NCBI GenBank assembly: GCA_029212965.1
Contig: JARGOV010000023.1
Coordinates: forward strand, 1-37,837
Length of the DNA: 37,837 bases
Direction of reading: 5' to 3'
From: Porticoccaceae bacterium
Lineage (GTDB): Bacteria; Pseudomonadota; Gammaproteobacteria; Pseudomonadales; Porticoccaceae
Shown here: one piece after another, positions 15,246 to 24,483 of the stretch
How the letters are laid out: each line of letters opens with the position of its first letter
How positions within the stretch are numbered: position 1 is the first letter of the stretch
The notes under the pieces: generated by a model
The model's database searches: none
What the model was told of the DNA's origin: nothing
What the model saw: the letters and a program-made list of their open reading frames with translations, nothing else
Program-made: the position numbers and the translations under genes

Positions 15246-16949
15246 TTAAGGGCGATTATTTAAGGTTTTATCGATTCTCATTAAGCTTTTAACTACAGGT
15301 TTCATGATTTTGCCGTTCGCATTGCGGGGTAGAGGCTCATGATGTTGTTCAATGCGCACAGGCACTTTGAACGCGGCGATTTGACCAGCGACATGGGATT
15401 GTAAATCGTCCAGTTTGAAGTTGGCTCCCGGACGTAATTGCACCATGGCTCCAACCTCTTCGCCCAGGACGGGGTGGGGAATACCTACCACGGCGACGTC
15501 GATTACATCGGGATGATTAAAGAGCGCATTCTCGACTTCAATGCAGTAAATGTTTTCACCACCACGCAGCAACATATCTTTAATGCGGTCGACCACATAC
15601 AAAAAGCCTTCTTCATCGACATAGCCGAGGTCGCCGGTGTGTAGCCAATTATCGATAATGGTTTTGGCGGTGGCTTCGGGGTTATTCCAATAGCCTTTGA
15701 TGACTTGCGGCCCTTTGACGCAGATTTCGCCAATGCAGCCAGAGGGGCACTCTTGACCATCGCTCGCTATTATTTTGATTTGGCAAATTGGGGCAGCCTG
15801 GCCGACACTTTCGGGTCGGTCGATATAATCTTCGGCCACATTCACAGTACTTAAGGCACTGGTTTCGGTGAGGCCATAACCATTGCTGGCGCTGGCGTTG
15901 GGAAAGGCCGTTTTAACACGTGCCGCAAGCTCTGGCGCGGGCGGTGCGCCGCCAAATAAAATCGTGCGAATGGTGGAGGTGTCGTGGTCGGCGAGAATGG
16001 GTGACTCTAGTACTTGCAGGGGCATTGAAGGCACCCCGCCGAAAGCATTCAGTTTTTCTTTTTCAATTAAGCGGATCGCATCGTCTGCATTCCATTTGTA
16101 CATAAAGACAATTTTGCTGCCCAATATTGTGCTGCCACACAGCATAGCCAGCGAACCAGTGACGTGAAACAAAGGGGCGCTAATTAATTGACCGATTTGC
16201 TCGGTGGGAGCGACGGGTTCGCGCCCATAGCGGTATTCAGTACGCACCCGTAAATAAACACCACTGAGTTGATTGCTGCAAATATTGCGGTGGGTGTTGA
16301 TCGCACCTTTGGGCCTGCCGGTGGTGCCTGAGGTGTAAAAAATACTGGCGTTATCATCCGGGTCAATCGCAATGTCAGGCATACTTTGGCCGCTATTCAG
16401 GGCCGCCATCAATGTGCTGAATTCTTCTACACCGGCGAGAGGGGTATCGTCACTTCTGACTTTAATGATGTGTTCGAGTGTAGGGACGTGAGTGTTGGAC
16501 AGTATTTGCGCTCGTTGTAGGTCAGTGAAGACCAATCGCGCACCGCAGTGCTTGAGAGCGTATTCAAGCTCACCCTTTGTCCACCAGGCATTGAGCGGCA
16601 CAATGACGGCCCCGATGGAGACCGTTGCCCAAAAGATCACCGGCCACTCGGGGTAGTTGCGCATCGCCAGGGCAATGCGATCCCCTTTTGTAATGCCGTA
16701 TTCTTCGATCAATGCATGCCCCAGGGTGACAACTTGTTGATAGTGCTGTTCATAGCTCAGGCGTTGTTCTTCATAAACCAGATAGTCACGCTCGGCAAAT
16801 TGCCGGCTGTGCTCAACAATCGCCCGCAGGTGGGGGAAGGCATTTTTCCATACGGGAGTCTTCGTACCACGAATTTCGACCTCTTCAATTTCAAAGGGCG
16901 AGCCGGGGGCAGTGAGTTTTTTGTCGAGAACAGAGAAATCTATGGCCAT
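15246..16949 (-). CDS. AMP-binding acyl-CoA synthetase, second copy
   Basis: ANL-superfamily CoA ligase of 567 residues. Motifs: FYTSGTTGRPKGA (about 204-216), NGYGLTET, WLHTGDLGY, the hinge RIKDMLLRGGENI and catalytic Lys547 in ANGKIMK. An N-terminal extension of ~45 residues (ending near the HLRAIVEH segment) sets it apart from the other two ligases in the window, so the three are not recent duplicates. Some relatives activate steroid side chains or long-chain acids; the sequence alone does not tell. Convergent with the globin gene, with a spacing of 28 bp. Confidence 0.9.
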   Translation of the reverse strand: MAIDFSVLDKKLTAPGSPFEIEEVEIRGTKTPVWKNAFPHLRAIVEHSRQFAERDYLVYEEQRLSYEQHYQQVVTLGHALIEEYGITKGDRIALAMRNYPEWPVIFWATVSIGAVIVPLNAWWTKGELEYALKHCGARLVFTDLQRAQILSNTHVPTLEHIIKVRSDDTPLAGVEEFSTLMAALNSGQSMPDIAIDPDDNASIFYTSGTTGRPKGAINTHRNICSNQLSGVYLRVRTEYRYGREPVAPTEQIGQLISAPLFHVTGSLAMLCGSTILGSKIVFMYKWNADDAIRLIEKEKLNAFGGVPSMPLQVLESPILADHDTSTIRTILFGGAPPAPELAARVKTAFPNASASNGYGLTETSALSTVNVAEDYIDRPESVGQAAPICQIKIIASDGQECPSGCIGEICVKGPQVIKGYWNNPEATAKTIIDNWLHTGDLGYVDEEGFLYVVDRIKDMLLRGGENIYCIEVENALFNHPDVIDVAVVGIPHPVLGEEVGAMVQLRPGANFKLDDLQSHVAGQIAAFKVPVRIEQHHEPLPRNANGKIMKPVVKSLMRIDKTLNNRP

Positions 16950-17187
16950 AGCGAATTCGGCTTTTTTATGGATGTCATCAGGGGGTAATTGCAGCAGTAA
17001 TTATTGAAAGTCCAGCATAATTGAGTGTTTCCGCGAAGACAAATTTTAGGGGGTAAACGACTCTTTGCGTTCGTATCAAATTTGTCGGGAATGAGAGGAG
17101 GAACTTCAAGCGTCGAAGGCAGGGCGTGGTCGTGAGGGGCTCAAATTTTTAGATGCTGTGATTAAAAGCCAATAAATTGCAGACGAA

Positions 17188-17222
17188 AAAAAACCTTTAA
17201 GAAAGAGTCTTAAAGGTTTTTT
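17188..17222 (-). terminator. Bidirectional terminator after tRNA-Asn
   Basis: Fifteen-base-pair stem built on ACCTTTAAGA/TCTTAAAGGT with loop AAGAG, flanked by A and T runs on both strands (17185-17193 and 17217-17222). It begins 6 bp past the tRNA-Asn CCA end. Confidence 0.85.
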
Positions 17223-17227
17223 AAAAT

Positions 17228-17303
17228 TGGCTCCGCCTGCTGGGCTCGAACCAGCGACCCAATGATTAACAGTCATTTGCTCTACCAACTGAGCTAAGGC
17301 GGA
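17228..17303 (-). tRNA. tRNA-Asn(GTT)
   Basis: The 76-nt leftward cloverleaf has acceptor TCCGCCT/AGGCGGA, D arm AGCTCAGTTGGTAGAGC, anticodon loop CTGTTAA (GTT), T loop TTCGAGC and an encoded CCA. Own promoter and terminator. Confidence 0.97.
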
Positions 17304-17320
17304 ACTGCAAAAGCGGCGCC

Positions 17321-17349
17321 ATGATATAGTTGGGTCTGGGGTCAGTCAA
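17321..17349 (-). promoter_or_regulatory. Sigma-70 promoter of tRNA-Asn
   Basis: Minus strand TTGACT (17344-17349), 17-bp spacer and TATCAT (17321-17326) lie 18 bp before the tRNA 5' end, with a GC-rich discriminator (GGCGCCGC). It occupies the DNA upstream of uvrB, which argues against uvrB starting as early as 17330. Confidence 0.8.
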
Positions 17350-17413
17350 GCCTTCCTTGAGCTTTATTGGCGACTTATTGCGTTTATTATATGACAGGCC
17401 ATTAAACAGTCCC

Positions 17414-19468
17414 ATGGGTACAGTGAGTTCTATTTCTGCGCACACAAAACACTTTGAAGTTGTTAGCCCCTTTCAGCCTGCGGGTGATCAGCCAGAGGCT
17501 ATTAAACAGCTAGTTGGAGGCCTCGAGGCGGGGCTTGCGGGTCTTACTTTATTAGGGGTGACGGGTTCGGGTAAGACCTTTACTGTTGCTAAGGTCATTG
17601 AAGAGTTGCAGCGGCCGACTATTGTCATGGCTCACAATAAAACGCTGGCGGCTCAACTTTATGGTGAAATGAAGGAATTCTTCCCGAAAAATTCGGTGGA
17701 ATATTTTGTTTCCTATTATGACTATTATCAGCCAGAGGCTTATGTTCCGGCTTCGAACACGTTTATAGAGAAAGATGCCTCTGTGAACCAACACATTGAG
17801 CAAATGCGTCTGTCGGCCACTAAGGCCTTGCTGGAACGTCGCGATGTGATTGTGGTCGCGACGGTGTCAGCGATTTACGGCCTGGGTGATCCGAACTCCT
17901 ATTTAAAGATGTTACTGCATGTTGTGCGGGGCGATATCATTGACCAGCGCAGTATTTTACGGCGTCTGGCTGAGCTGCAATACACCCGTAATGACATTGC
18001 TTTCGAGCGTTCTAATTACCGAGTGCGCGGCGATGTGATCGATATTTTCCCTGCTGATTCTGAAAAAGATGCGGTGCGTATCGAGTTGTTTGATGAAGAG
18101 GTGGAAAATATTTGTCTCTTTGATCCACTCACAGGCGAAGTGCTTAAGCGTCTGCCAAGAGTGACAGTGTACCCAAAATCGCACTATGTAACGCCGCGCT
18201 CAACCATCATGGATGCGGTTGAGCAGATAAAAGTAGAGCTGCACGAACGCCTGGAACAACTGCGCTGTAATGACAAGTTGGTGGAGGCTCAACGCCTCGC
18301 TGAACGCACTCGATATGATATGGAAATGATGCAGGAGTTGGGTTATTGCTCGGGTGTTGAGAATTACAGTCGCTATTTATCTGGTCGAGAACCCGGTGAT
18401 GCACCGCCAACTTTGTTTGACTATTTACCCGATGATGCTCTCTTAGTCGTCGACGAATCCCATGTCTCTGTGCCGCAGATCGGTGGCATGTATAAGGGTG
18501 ACCGGTCGCGCAAGGAGACGCTGGTTAATTATGGCTTTCGCCTACCGTCAGCACTCGATAACAGGCCACTGCGTTTTGATGAGTGGGAGAGGCTGATTCC
18601 TCAGGCTATTTTTGTTTCTGCGACGCCGGGTAAATACGAGGCTGAGCGCTCGGGGTTAGTGGTTGAGCAAGTAGTGAGACCGACAGGGCTGGTTGACCCT
18701 GAGATTGACATTCGCCCGGCAGGTCATCAGGTCGATGATGTGATGAATGAAATTAAGCGCTGTGTTGCCCTCAATGAACGCGTCTTGATTACGACCCTGA
18801 CTAAACGCATGGCAGAAGATCTCACTGATTTTCTCGACGAACACGGTATTCGCGTGCGCTATGTGCATTCAGATATTGATACGGTTGAGCGGGTTGAAAT
18901 TATTCGTGATTTGCGGCGTGGTGAGTTTGATGTGCTGGTTGGCATTAATCTTCTACGCGAGGGGCTTGATATGCCTGAGGTTTCCCTGGTGGCGATCTTT
19001 GATGCTGATAAAGAAGGTTTTTTGCGCTCCGAACAGGCGCTAATCCAGACTATTGGCCGGGCTGCACGTCATATCAACGGTAAGGCAATTCTCTATGCGG
19101 ATAAAATTACCGGTTCTATGCAGCGGGCGATAGACGAAACAGATCGCCGTCGGGCCAAGCAAGAAGCCCACAATGTTGCTAATAACTTAGTGCCTAAGGG
19201 GATAATCAAGACGATTCCCGATGTGCTAGAGGGGGCTATGAGTTCGGCGCAGGGCAAGCGCAAACAACAACGGACTGTCGCTGAGAAGAGAGTGGAATAT
19301 GAAATGGGGGGTGAAACCACCGGTCTCAGCCCCTCTCAGCTCGCAAAGCGCTTGAAAACGATGGAAGAAAAAATGTACGAGCATGCTCGTAATCTTGAGT
19401 TTGAAGAAGCAACAGTAGTTCGTGATGCAATTGAAGCGCTTAAACATGGGGAGTTTGTTGCTGGATGA
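17414..19468 (+). CDS. uvrB: UvrB, excinuclease ABC damage-recognition subunit
   Basis: Nucleotide-excision repair protein that receives damaged DNA from UvrA and recruits UvrC. From the ATG at 17414 it is 684 residues (E. coli 673). Visible are [11 protein letters not shown], Walker [11 protein letters not shown], the beta-hairpin region with [10 protein letters not shown], Walker B DESH, helicase motifs LLREGLD and QTIGRAAR, and the C-terminal UvrB/UvrC interaction motif ([18 protein letters not shown]). An upstream in-frame start at 17330 would add 28 unfamiliar residues overlapping the tRNA-Asn promoter. I see no LexA box matching CTGT-N8-ACAG upstream, unlike E. coli. Confidence 0.97.
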   Translation: MGTVSSISAHTKHFEVVSPFQPAGDQPEAIKQLVGGLEAGLAGLTLLGVTGSGKTFTVAKVIEELQRPTIVMAHNKTLAAQLYGEMKEFFPKNSVEYFVSYYDYYQPEAYVPASNTFIEKDASVNQHIEQMRLSATKALLERRDVIVVATVSAIYGLGDPNSYLKMLLHVVRGDIIDQRSILRRLAELQYTRNDIAFERSNYRVRGDVIDIFPADSEKDAVRIELFDEEVENICLFDPLTGEVLKRLPRVTVYPKSHYVTPRSTIMDAVEQIKVELHERLEQLRCNDKLVEAQRLAERTRYDMEMMQELGYCSGVENYSRYLSGREPGDAPPTLFDYLPDDALLVVDESHVSVPQIGGMYKGDRSRKETLVNYGFRLPSALDNRPLRFDEWERLIPQAIFVSATPGKYEAERSGLVVEQVVRPTGLVDPEIDIRPAGHQVDDVMNEIKRCVALNERVLITTLTKRMAEDLTDFLDEHGIRVRYVHSDIDTVERVEIIRDLRRGEFDVLVGINLLREGLDMPEVSLVAIFDADKEGFLRSEQALIQTIGRAARHINGKAILYADKITGSMQRAIDETDRRRAKQEAHNVANNLVPKGIIKTIPDVLEGAMSSAQGKRKQQRTVAEKRVEYEMGGETTGLSPSQLAKRLKTMEEKMYEHARNLEFEEATVVRDAIEALKHGEFVAG

Positions 19469-19521
19469 AGAGCTTTCTCTTGAACTCGGTATCCAAGCGT
19501 TGCTACATTAGTCACTCTTTT

Positions 19522-19878
19522 TTAGTCGCCTCTATAAATGCAGGCACTTGTACAGGTCTCCCTCACTTCTAATTGACTCAGTTGTGCTAATCGAGGTTTG
19601 AGTCGGGCCCATATCCAGAGCGCAATGTTTTCGCTGGTCGGGTTTTCAAGACCGCTAATGTCATTGAGATAGTGGTGATCAAGGGCTTCATAAATGGGCT
19701 TACAGGCTTCTTTGATATCGCCAAAATCCATCACCCAACCTTGATGTTCGTCGACCGGCCCAGAGACTGTGACTACAACGTGAAAAGAATGACCGTGCAA
19801 GCGGGCGCATTTGTGTCCTTGGGGCACATTGGGTAGACGATGTGCAGCTTCAAATGAGAATGATTTGGTTATTTCCAT
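19522..19878 (-). CDS. queD: QueD, 6-carboxytetrahydropterin synthase
   Basis: Converts dihydroneopterin triphosphate to 6-carboxy-tetrahydropterin, an early step to queuosine, the modified base of GUN-anticodon tRNAs. The 118-residue protein shows zinc ligands His13 (EAAHRL), His28 and His30 (LHGH), catalytic Cys24 in the KCARLHGH motif that marks QueD, plus MDFGDIK and the [15 protein letters not shown] segment. No other queuosine genes are adjacent. Convergent with uvrB, 53 bp apart, and divergent from the tRNA-Val gene. Confidence 0.95.
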   Translation of the reverse strand: MEITKSFSFEAAHRLPNVPQGHKCARLHGHSFHVVVTVSGPVDEHQGWVMDFGDIKEACKPIYEALDHHYLNDISGLENPTSENIALWIWARLKPRLAQLSQLEVRETCTSACIYRGD

Positions 19879-19957
19879 GGTTCAATGGGCCCGAGTGGTG
19901 AAACGAAAGCGATGCTGAAAAAAACGTGATTAATTATAACTTAAATCGCTAAAACGT

Positions 19958-19985
19958 TTGACTCGTCTGCAGATATGCGTAAAAT
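19958..19985 (+). promoter_or_regulatory. Sigma-70 promoter of tRNA-Val/tRNA-Asp
   Basis: TTGACT (19958-19963), 16-bp spacer and TAAAAT (19980-19985), followed by GCGC, end 17 bp before the tRNA-Val 5' end. Confidence 0.8.
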
Positions 19986-20002
19986 GCGCAACTCGATTCA
20001 AG

Positions 20003-20078
20003 GGGTGGTTAGCTCAGTTGGGAGAGCAACGGCCTTACAAGCCGTAGGTCACAGGTTCGACCCCTGTACCACCCACCA
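20003..20078 (+). tRNA. tRNA-Val(TAC)
   Basis: The 76-nt cloverleaf has acceptor GGGTGGT/ACCACCC, anticodon loop CTTACAA (TAC), T loop TTCGACC and encoded CCA. tRNA-Val(UAC) is a usual substrate of the CmoA/CmoB cmo5U34 modification encoded at 6046-7988. Cotranscribed with tRNA-Asp, 13 bp downstream. Confidence 0.97.
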
Positions 20079-20091
20079 TTAAGCATTAAAC

Positions 20092-20168
20092 GGACCGGTA
20101 GTTCAGCTGGTTAGAATGCCGGCCTGTCACGCCGGAGGTCGCGGGTTCGAGTCCCGTCCGGTCCGCCA
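20092..20168 (+). tRNA. tRNA-Asp(GTC)
   Basis: The 77-nt cloverleaf has acceptor GGACCGG/CCGGTCC, D arm AGTTCAGCTGGTTAGAAT, anticodon loop CTGTCAC (GTC), T loop TTCGAGT and CCA. This GUC anticodon is a queuosine target, and queD lies nearby. No clear terminator follows. Confidence 0.97.
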
Positions 20169-20373
20169 TTTCAATGTTTCACTTACAAGTCTTATCACTT
20201 CACTCGAACAAATTAAAGTGACTTATTCATAAGATACTAGCCTATCTTTCTAAAATAACGTTTTTATTTTTGATCGCTGTTTCGCGCCGCAATGAGTGGA
20301 CTTTACATTCCATACGTACGATAACCGTTGTTTTCTGTTATTATCGGCAATCGAAACCTAGCTTGGAAATAAA

Positions 20374-20616
20374 ATGTCTTCTTCCTTTTATGAAATCGTT
20401 ATGCTGCCCGATGGCGAAGTCGTATTGCAGCGCGCTGATGAAAAAGGCGAGCCTTTGATTCGTATCAGCTTTTCTGAAGAAGCCCTTTGCTATCTGCGTG
20501 ACGGTAGTATAGATGTTGCCAAGGCCATGATAGATGCAGGTATTGATGCCGTCGAAGTGCTCGGTAATGATAGTCCGGCAGATGAAGATGATCTCGAGAA
20601 GCGAGTTTTACACTAG
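20374..20616 (+). CDS. Conserved small acidic protein, function unknown
   Basis: This 80-residue protein has the pattern YEIVMLPDGEVVLQRAD, SFSEEAL and VAKAMIDAGIDAV, which I recall as a widespread uncharacterised gammaproteobacterial protein. It is acidic, with an Asp/Glu-rich tail, has no membrane segment and is likely cytosolic. The ATG at 20374 matches the family start. It ends 180 bp before the convergent lexA gene. No function is claimed. Confidence 0.8.
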   Translation: MSSSFYEIVMLPDGEVVLQRADEKGEPLIRISFSEEALCYLRDGSIDVAKAMIDAGIDAVEVLGNDSPADEDDLEKRVLH

Positions 20617-20795
20617 CGGCAGTGGCTTCGTTGGCACCAAGTTGTTTTTTAAAAACATAAAACTATTGTTTATTATTTTGAGTTACTTTAGCGTTTTTAA
20701 ACAATATATGCCTATTTGTTAAGGGTATTCAAACAGCTGTAGTGGCTGTTACCAGCACTATTCAACCTAATTACTTATTGTCGTTTTTCATCCAG

Positions 20796-21410
20796 CTAGT
20801 GCGTGCGAATGACTCCAGCATAGACTCCCTCAATGGCGAATTGTTGTTCGCGTAAATCGACACTTATTGGCGCGTAATCTGTATTTTCCGCTAGTAGTGA
20901 GATAACGTAGCGACTACGTGTTTTTTTAAGTCGTTTGACAGTTACTTCATCGTCAATACGAGCTACAACAACTTGACCGTTTTCAGCGACAGGAGTGCTG
21001 TGCACGGCAAGTAAGTCGCCATCTAAAATGCCGAGATCTTGCATACTTGTACCGCGAACCCGTAACAAAAAATCTGCAGCGGGGTGGAAGAGATTGGCAG
21101 GAACCTCGCAATAATCATCAATATTTTCCTCCGCCAAAATTGGATTTCCGGCAGCGACTTGTCCTACGATGGGAAGACCTTTGGGCGCGTCGTGCTTTTC
21201 GACGATACGTATGCCGCGGGAAGCTCCGGGGATCATTTCGATGGCGCCTTTGCGATGCAGCGCTCGAAGATGTTCTTCGGCAGCATTGGCAGAGCGAAAA
21301 CCAAGTTCTTTAGCAATTTCTACGCGAGTAGGGGGGAAGCCGGTTTCATCAATATGCCGTTGAATCAGCGCGATGATTTGTTTTTGCCGCGTAGTAAGAT
21401 CTTTAGCCAT
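20796..21410 (-). CDS. lexA: LexA, SOS repressor
   Basis: Represses SOS genes and destroys itself when activated RecA is present. The 204-residue protein has an N-terminal winged helix-turn-helix ([21 protein letters not shown], first 50 residues), the autocleavage bond Ala87-Gly88 in GQVAAGNP, catalytic Ser122 in GTSMQD and Lys159 in VTVKR. The Ser-Lys gap of 37 equals that of UmuD in this window. It has its own LexA box upstream, so it is autoregulated, and it should also control umuDC at 1426. Confidence 0.97.
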   Translation of the reverse strand: MAKDLTTRQKQIIALIQRHIDETGFPPTRVEIAKELGFRSANAAEEHLRALHRKGAIEMIPGASRGIRIVEKHDAPKGLPIVGQVAAGNPILAEENIDDYCEVPANLFHPAADFLLRVRGTSMQDLGILDGDLLAVHSTPVAENGQVVVARIDDEVTVKRLKKTRSRYVISLLAENTDYAPISVDLREQQFAIEGVYAGVIRTH

Positions 21411-21455
21411 GACTTGTTAGCCTTTTGCTGATTGGGTGAAATTCTAGCAATTTAG

Positions 21456-21471
21456 CTGTTATTTTATACAG
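21456..21471 (-). promoter_or_regulatory. LexA (SOS) box of lexA
   Basis: CTGTTATTTTATACAG (plus-strand reading) fits CTGT-N8-ACAG exactly, 46 bp before the lexA ATG. It is the second perfect SOS box in the window and supports autoregulation. Confidence 0.92.
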
Positions 21472-21695
21472 TATTATGGCATAAGCAAAGGTTTGTTTTT
21501 ATAGAAATGAATTCAGATCTGAAAAGAAATAGATGGATTTACTTTGAGTTGAATAGGATAGACCAAGCTGCTTGGTTTCCCATAAAGGGAGCTTAACCGA
21601 TTGCTTGCAGTCATTTGAGTGAATCAATAGTTAACTGCCAGCACAGTTTCATTACGGTGACCTATGAATGGTTACTACCTTATTGAGAAAATAGC

Positions 21696-22256
21696 ATGAA
21701 AATAAATATTCTAAAGCTTTGTGCCGCTTTGGTTTCTCTGCTGATTGGTTACGCCATTGTCCATAGCTTGAGCCCAAAGAAAGAGTTAACCACGCTTGAA
21801 GAGACAACGATTATAGAGCAGTTTCAATTTGGAAATGAAGCTGACCTTACTCCTGAATGTATCTACGGGACTCCACCCTATGAGGTGCGCTTCTCGGCCT
21901 ATCAGCGTCCTGATGAGGAATTGAAAGACGTCAATTACCAACGCGCATTTTGCGAGAAATTACCCAATCTGGGGGCAACGAAAATCACCATAGACTTTAT
22001 TGATAGTGAATTGCGTGAACGGCCAGTTGCGCTCAAATTTATTAACCACGATGAGGCTAATCCTTCAGCAGATATATTGGCTACTGGGCAGGTTATTAAT
22101 GAGAGCTTTCATCATAGTATTCCTCGAGGGTTTATTCAGAATCGTCTTGATTTTTCGAAGGCGGGGTTTTATACGCTCGTGGTAGAGTTCGGAGGCGGTG
22201 TGGTTTCGGAAGATGAGATTGTCAGGGTCCCCTTTGAAGTAGGCAGAGCTTTATAA
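21696..22256 (+). CDS. Membrane-anchored or secreted protein, function unknown
   Basis: The 186-residue protein has a single N-terminal hydrophobic segment (about 8-25, LCAALVSLLIGYAIVHSL), then a soluble, mostly acidic domain with two cysteines (Cys56, Cys87) that could form a disulfide. The tail (FSKAGFYTLVVEFGGG) has a beta-sandwich look. I recognise no family. The start has GAGAA 6 bp upstream. It stands alone, rightward, between lexA and the terminator at 22511. Confidence 0.65.
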   Translation: MKINILKLCAALVSLLIGYAIVHSLSPKKELTTLEETTIIEQFQFGNEADLTPECIYGTPPYEVRFSAYQRPDEELKDVNYQRAFCEKLPNLGATKITIDFIDSELRERPVALKFINHDEANPSADILATGQVINESFHHSIPRGFIQNRLDFSKAGFYTLVVEFGGGVVSEDEIVRVPFEVGRAL

Positions 22257-22510
22257 GACTTGAATAGCTACTGAGTTTTAACCCTTAGGGTCTATTGAAC
22301 GGCAGCGATTATGAGCTGATTGTAGGGAGCAGCAGCCACTCCTTACTATGCACATATAGGTGCGTAGAGAACTTTAATCGAAATATTTTATGACGGGCGA
22401 ATAATCACCGTGCCGCGAAACTAATCTATCTGACAGCAAGGACGTTGAAATAGATTTGGACATGGGCTTTGTGGGGTATGTCTATCAGACAAAAAAGGTT
22501 GAATTGATTT

Positions 22511-22553
22511 TAAAAAAACCGGCAACGATTAGATATCGTTGCCGGTTTTTTTA
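22511..22553. terminator. Strong bidirectional terminator
   Basis: Nineteen-base-pair stem whose core is CCGGCAACGAT/ATCGTTGCCGG with loop TAGAT, flanked by seven A and seven T. It lies 15 bp past the leftward monooxygenase stop and 254 bp past the rightward unknown gene, so it can serve both. Confidence 0.92.
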
Positions 22554-22568
22554 TTAGCTATTAAGCGG

Positions 22569-24116
22569 CTATTTGGTGTCAATATTATAGTTTTTATTGA
22601 TGCTCATAAAGCGGCTAGCCAGCCAGTGTACAAAGCCCATCGTGGGGCGAATAGTTGGGCTATCACCGTGGCGGTCAAAGTAGTAACTGTTGGATTTTGC
22701 GCAATCGCCAAATTTGAAAATGGTCAAATGGGTGCGACTTTGAACCTTTTCAAAGTTGCGATCATTGGATGATTTTTTCACCTCAATATAATTACCACCA
22801 CGCTTTTTAGCCGCCTTAATACAGCGTACTAAATGCTTGGACTGAGTATCGACCATGCCGAACCAGGATGCAGTGCAAACGCTATAGGGACCAAACATCA
22901 GGAAGAAGTTGGGAAAGCCTGGAACGGTTGAACCTTCATAAGCTTGATAGCGGTTTTCTTCCCAAAAGTCGCTTAAGTCTACACCGTTTTTACCCTCTAC
23001 TTTAAAAGTGGGAACGCTGCCTTTTTGAAAGACTTCAAAGCCAGTGGCGCAAATCAATGTGTCGATTTCACGCACAGTGCCATCACTGGTAACTATGGCA
23101 TTTTCAGTAATTTCGCTGATAGGTGTAGTTACCAGCTCCGCGTTATCGCGGTTAAATACGGGATAAAACCGACTGGTAAAACTGGGTCTTTTGCAACCAA
23201 AATCATATTTTGGAATTAGAGCTTCCTGAGTAACGGGATCGTTGACTTGATCACGTATGTGTTTGACACAAATGTTCTGCAGCTTTTTGCCCGCTGGTGA
23301 AAAATACTTATTAAAAATAAGTAGGTTGATCATAACTACATCGGTAAATAAAATAGTTAGCTGGCGAGCAATGTTCTGCAAGCCGGGTATCTTGGCAAAG
23401 GCCTTTTGTAATTTTGGGCCAAAAGGCAATTCTTTCTTTGGGAGTAACCAAATTGCAGTACGCTGGTAGACACTAAGGGATTTGACTTTATCGGCAATTT
23501 CGGGTACTAACTGAATACTCGTGGCACCAGTGCCGATTACAGCAACACGTTTATTGTTGAGGTCGTAGTCGTGATCCCAGCGGCCTGTGTGAATTGTTTT
23601 ACCCTCGAATTTGTCGATACCTTTAATCAAAGGTAACTTAGGAAGAGTTAAAAAACCCGTAGCGCTGACAATATAGCGGGAAACATAAGTGTTGCCAGCT
23701 TTTGTGCGGGTTATCCAGACATTGTTAAGTTCGTCATAAATGGATTCGCTAACGTCCTCGTTATACCGCATGTGGGGGCGAATACCGTATTTTTGCGTAC
23801 AGTGATCTACGTAGGCCTTCATTTCCTTACCTGGGGCGTAGAGGCTTGACCAGTTTGGGTTTTGCTCAAAGGAAAAAGAATAGCTAAGTGAAGGAATATC
23901 GACGGCAAGACCCGGATAAGTATTGTCGCGCCAAGTGCCGCCGACGTCATCGGCCTTTTCAAGAATCACAAAATCGCCGATGCCTTCTTTAATCATACGA
24001 ATGCCCGCGCCGATGCCACAAATGCCGGAACCGATAATTACAGTCTCGTAGTCGATTAGGGGTTTTTCTGCTTTTGGTGGTAGATCAAGTATATGATCCA
24101 GTGCTGTCTCTGTCAT
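22569..24116 (-). CDS. Flavin monooxygenase, Baeyer-Villiger type
   Basis: FAD- and NADPH-dependent monooxygenase that inserts oxygen next to a ketone carbonyl, giving an ester or lactone. The 515-residue protein has the FAD Rossmann motif GSGICG (29-34), the BVMO fingerprint FEGKTIHTGRWD (170-181, fits FxGxxxHxxxW-D), the NADPH Rossmann motif GTGATS (195-200) and ICATGFE. The GGTW and PGLAVDIPS regions are typical. The substrate is unknown; steroid, cyclic or linear ketones are all possible. It is divergent from an esterase-type hydrolase that could open the product. Confidence 0.92.
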   Translation of the reverse strand: MTETALDHILDLPPKAEKPLIDYETVIIGSGICGIGAGIRMIKEGIGDFVILEKADDVGGTWRDNTYPGLAVDIPSLSYSFSFEQNPNWSSLYAPGKEMKAYVDHCTQKYGIRPHMRYNEDVSESIYDELNNVWITRTKAGNTYVSRYIVSATGFLTLPKLPLIKGIDKFEGKTIHTGRWDHDYDLNNKRVAVIGTGATSIQLVPEIADKVKSLSVYQRTAIWLLPKKELPFGPKLQKAFAKIPGLQNIARQLTILFTDVVMINLLIFNKYFSPAGKKLQNICVKHIRDQVNDPVTQEALIPKYDFGCKRPSFTSRFYPVFNRDNAELVTTPISEITENAIVTSDGTVREIDTLICATGFEVFQKGSVPTFKVEGKNGVDLSDFWEENRYQAYEGSTVPGFPNFFLMFGPYSVCTASWFGMVDTQSKHLVRCIKAAKKRGGNYIEVKKSSNDRNFEKVQSRTHLTIFKFGDCAKSNSYYFDRHGDSPTIRPTMGFVHWLASRFMSINKNYNIDTK

Positions 24117-24483
24117 AGTAATGCCTTATGATTTAATTAGATGTTTGTTCTTGATAAGTCTTATTTTTAGAATTTAATTCCTTAGTCAGCTTTTATAGGC
24201 GGACTAACCAGAAAGAATTTGATTGTTTGTTCAGCTAATTTCAAAAGCAAATATTAGCACTCTTAGCAATCTTTCCGTGAGTCTCTTTTGTGACTATCAA
24301 AGAGGTAGGCCATTAATGCTTTGTATTGGTGAAAGCCTGTATCTCAAAGGTGATAATCGTATAAACATCGAGGCTGTTATCACTTTACGTTAAGGTAAGT
24401 AATACTCTTGCTGCCGTTTGGTCTGACGGGTTAGCATGTGATGTAATAAATAGATTTTAACCGCAAGTAATTAGGAGAAAACG
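24117..24483. other. Divergent control region between monooxygenase and hydrolase
   Basis: This 367-bp AT-rich gap holds the promoters of both divergent genes. The only symmetry noticed is GTGATAA (24350-24356) / TTATCAC (24377-24383), a 7-bp inverted repeat 20 bp apart that could be an operator. No gene, RNA or clear -35/-10 pair could be assigned. Confidence 0.4.

Noticed and set aside
17380-17400. Possible LexA box before uvrB (ending TGACAG)
   Set aside because: Only the right half matches CTGT-N8-ACAG; the left half reads GTTT.
17330-17413. N-terminal extension of UvrB
   Set aside because: It overlaps the divergent tRNA-Asn promoter, adds residues not seen in UvrB, and the family start fits ATG 17414.
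21562-21576. ACCAAG-CTG-CTTGGT hairpin upstream of lexA
   Set aside because: Six pairs with no T tract and no nearby gene end; short enough to occur by chance.
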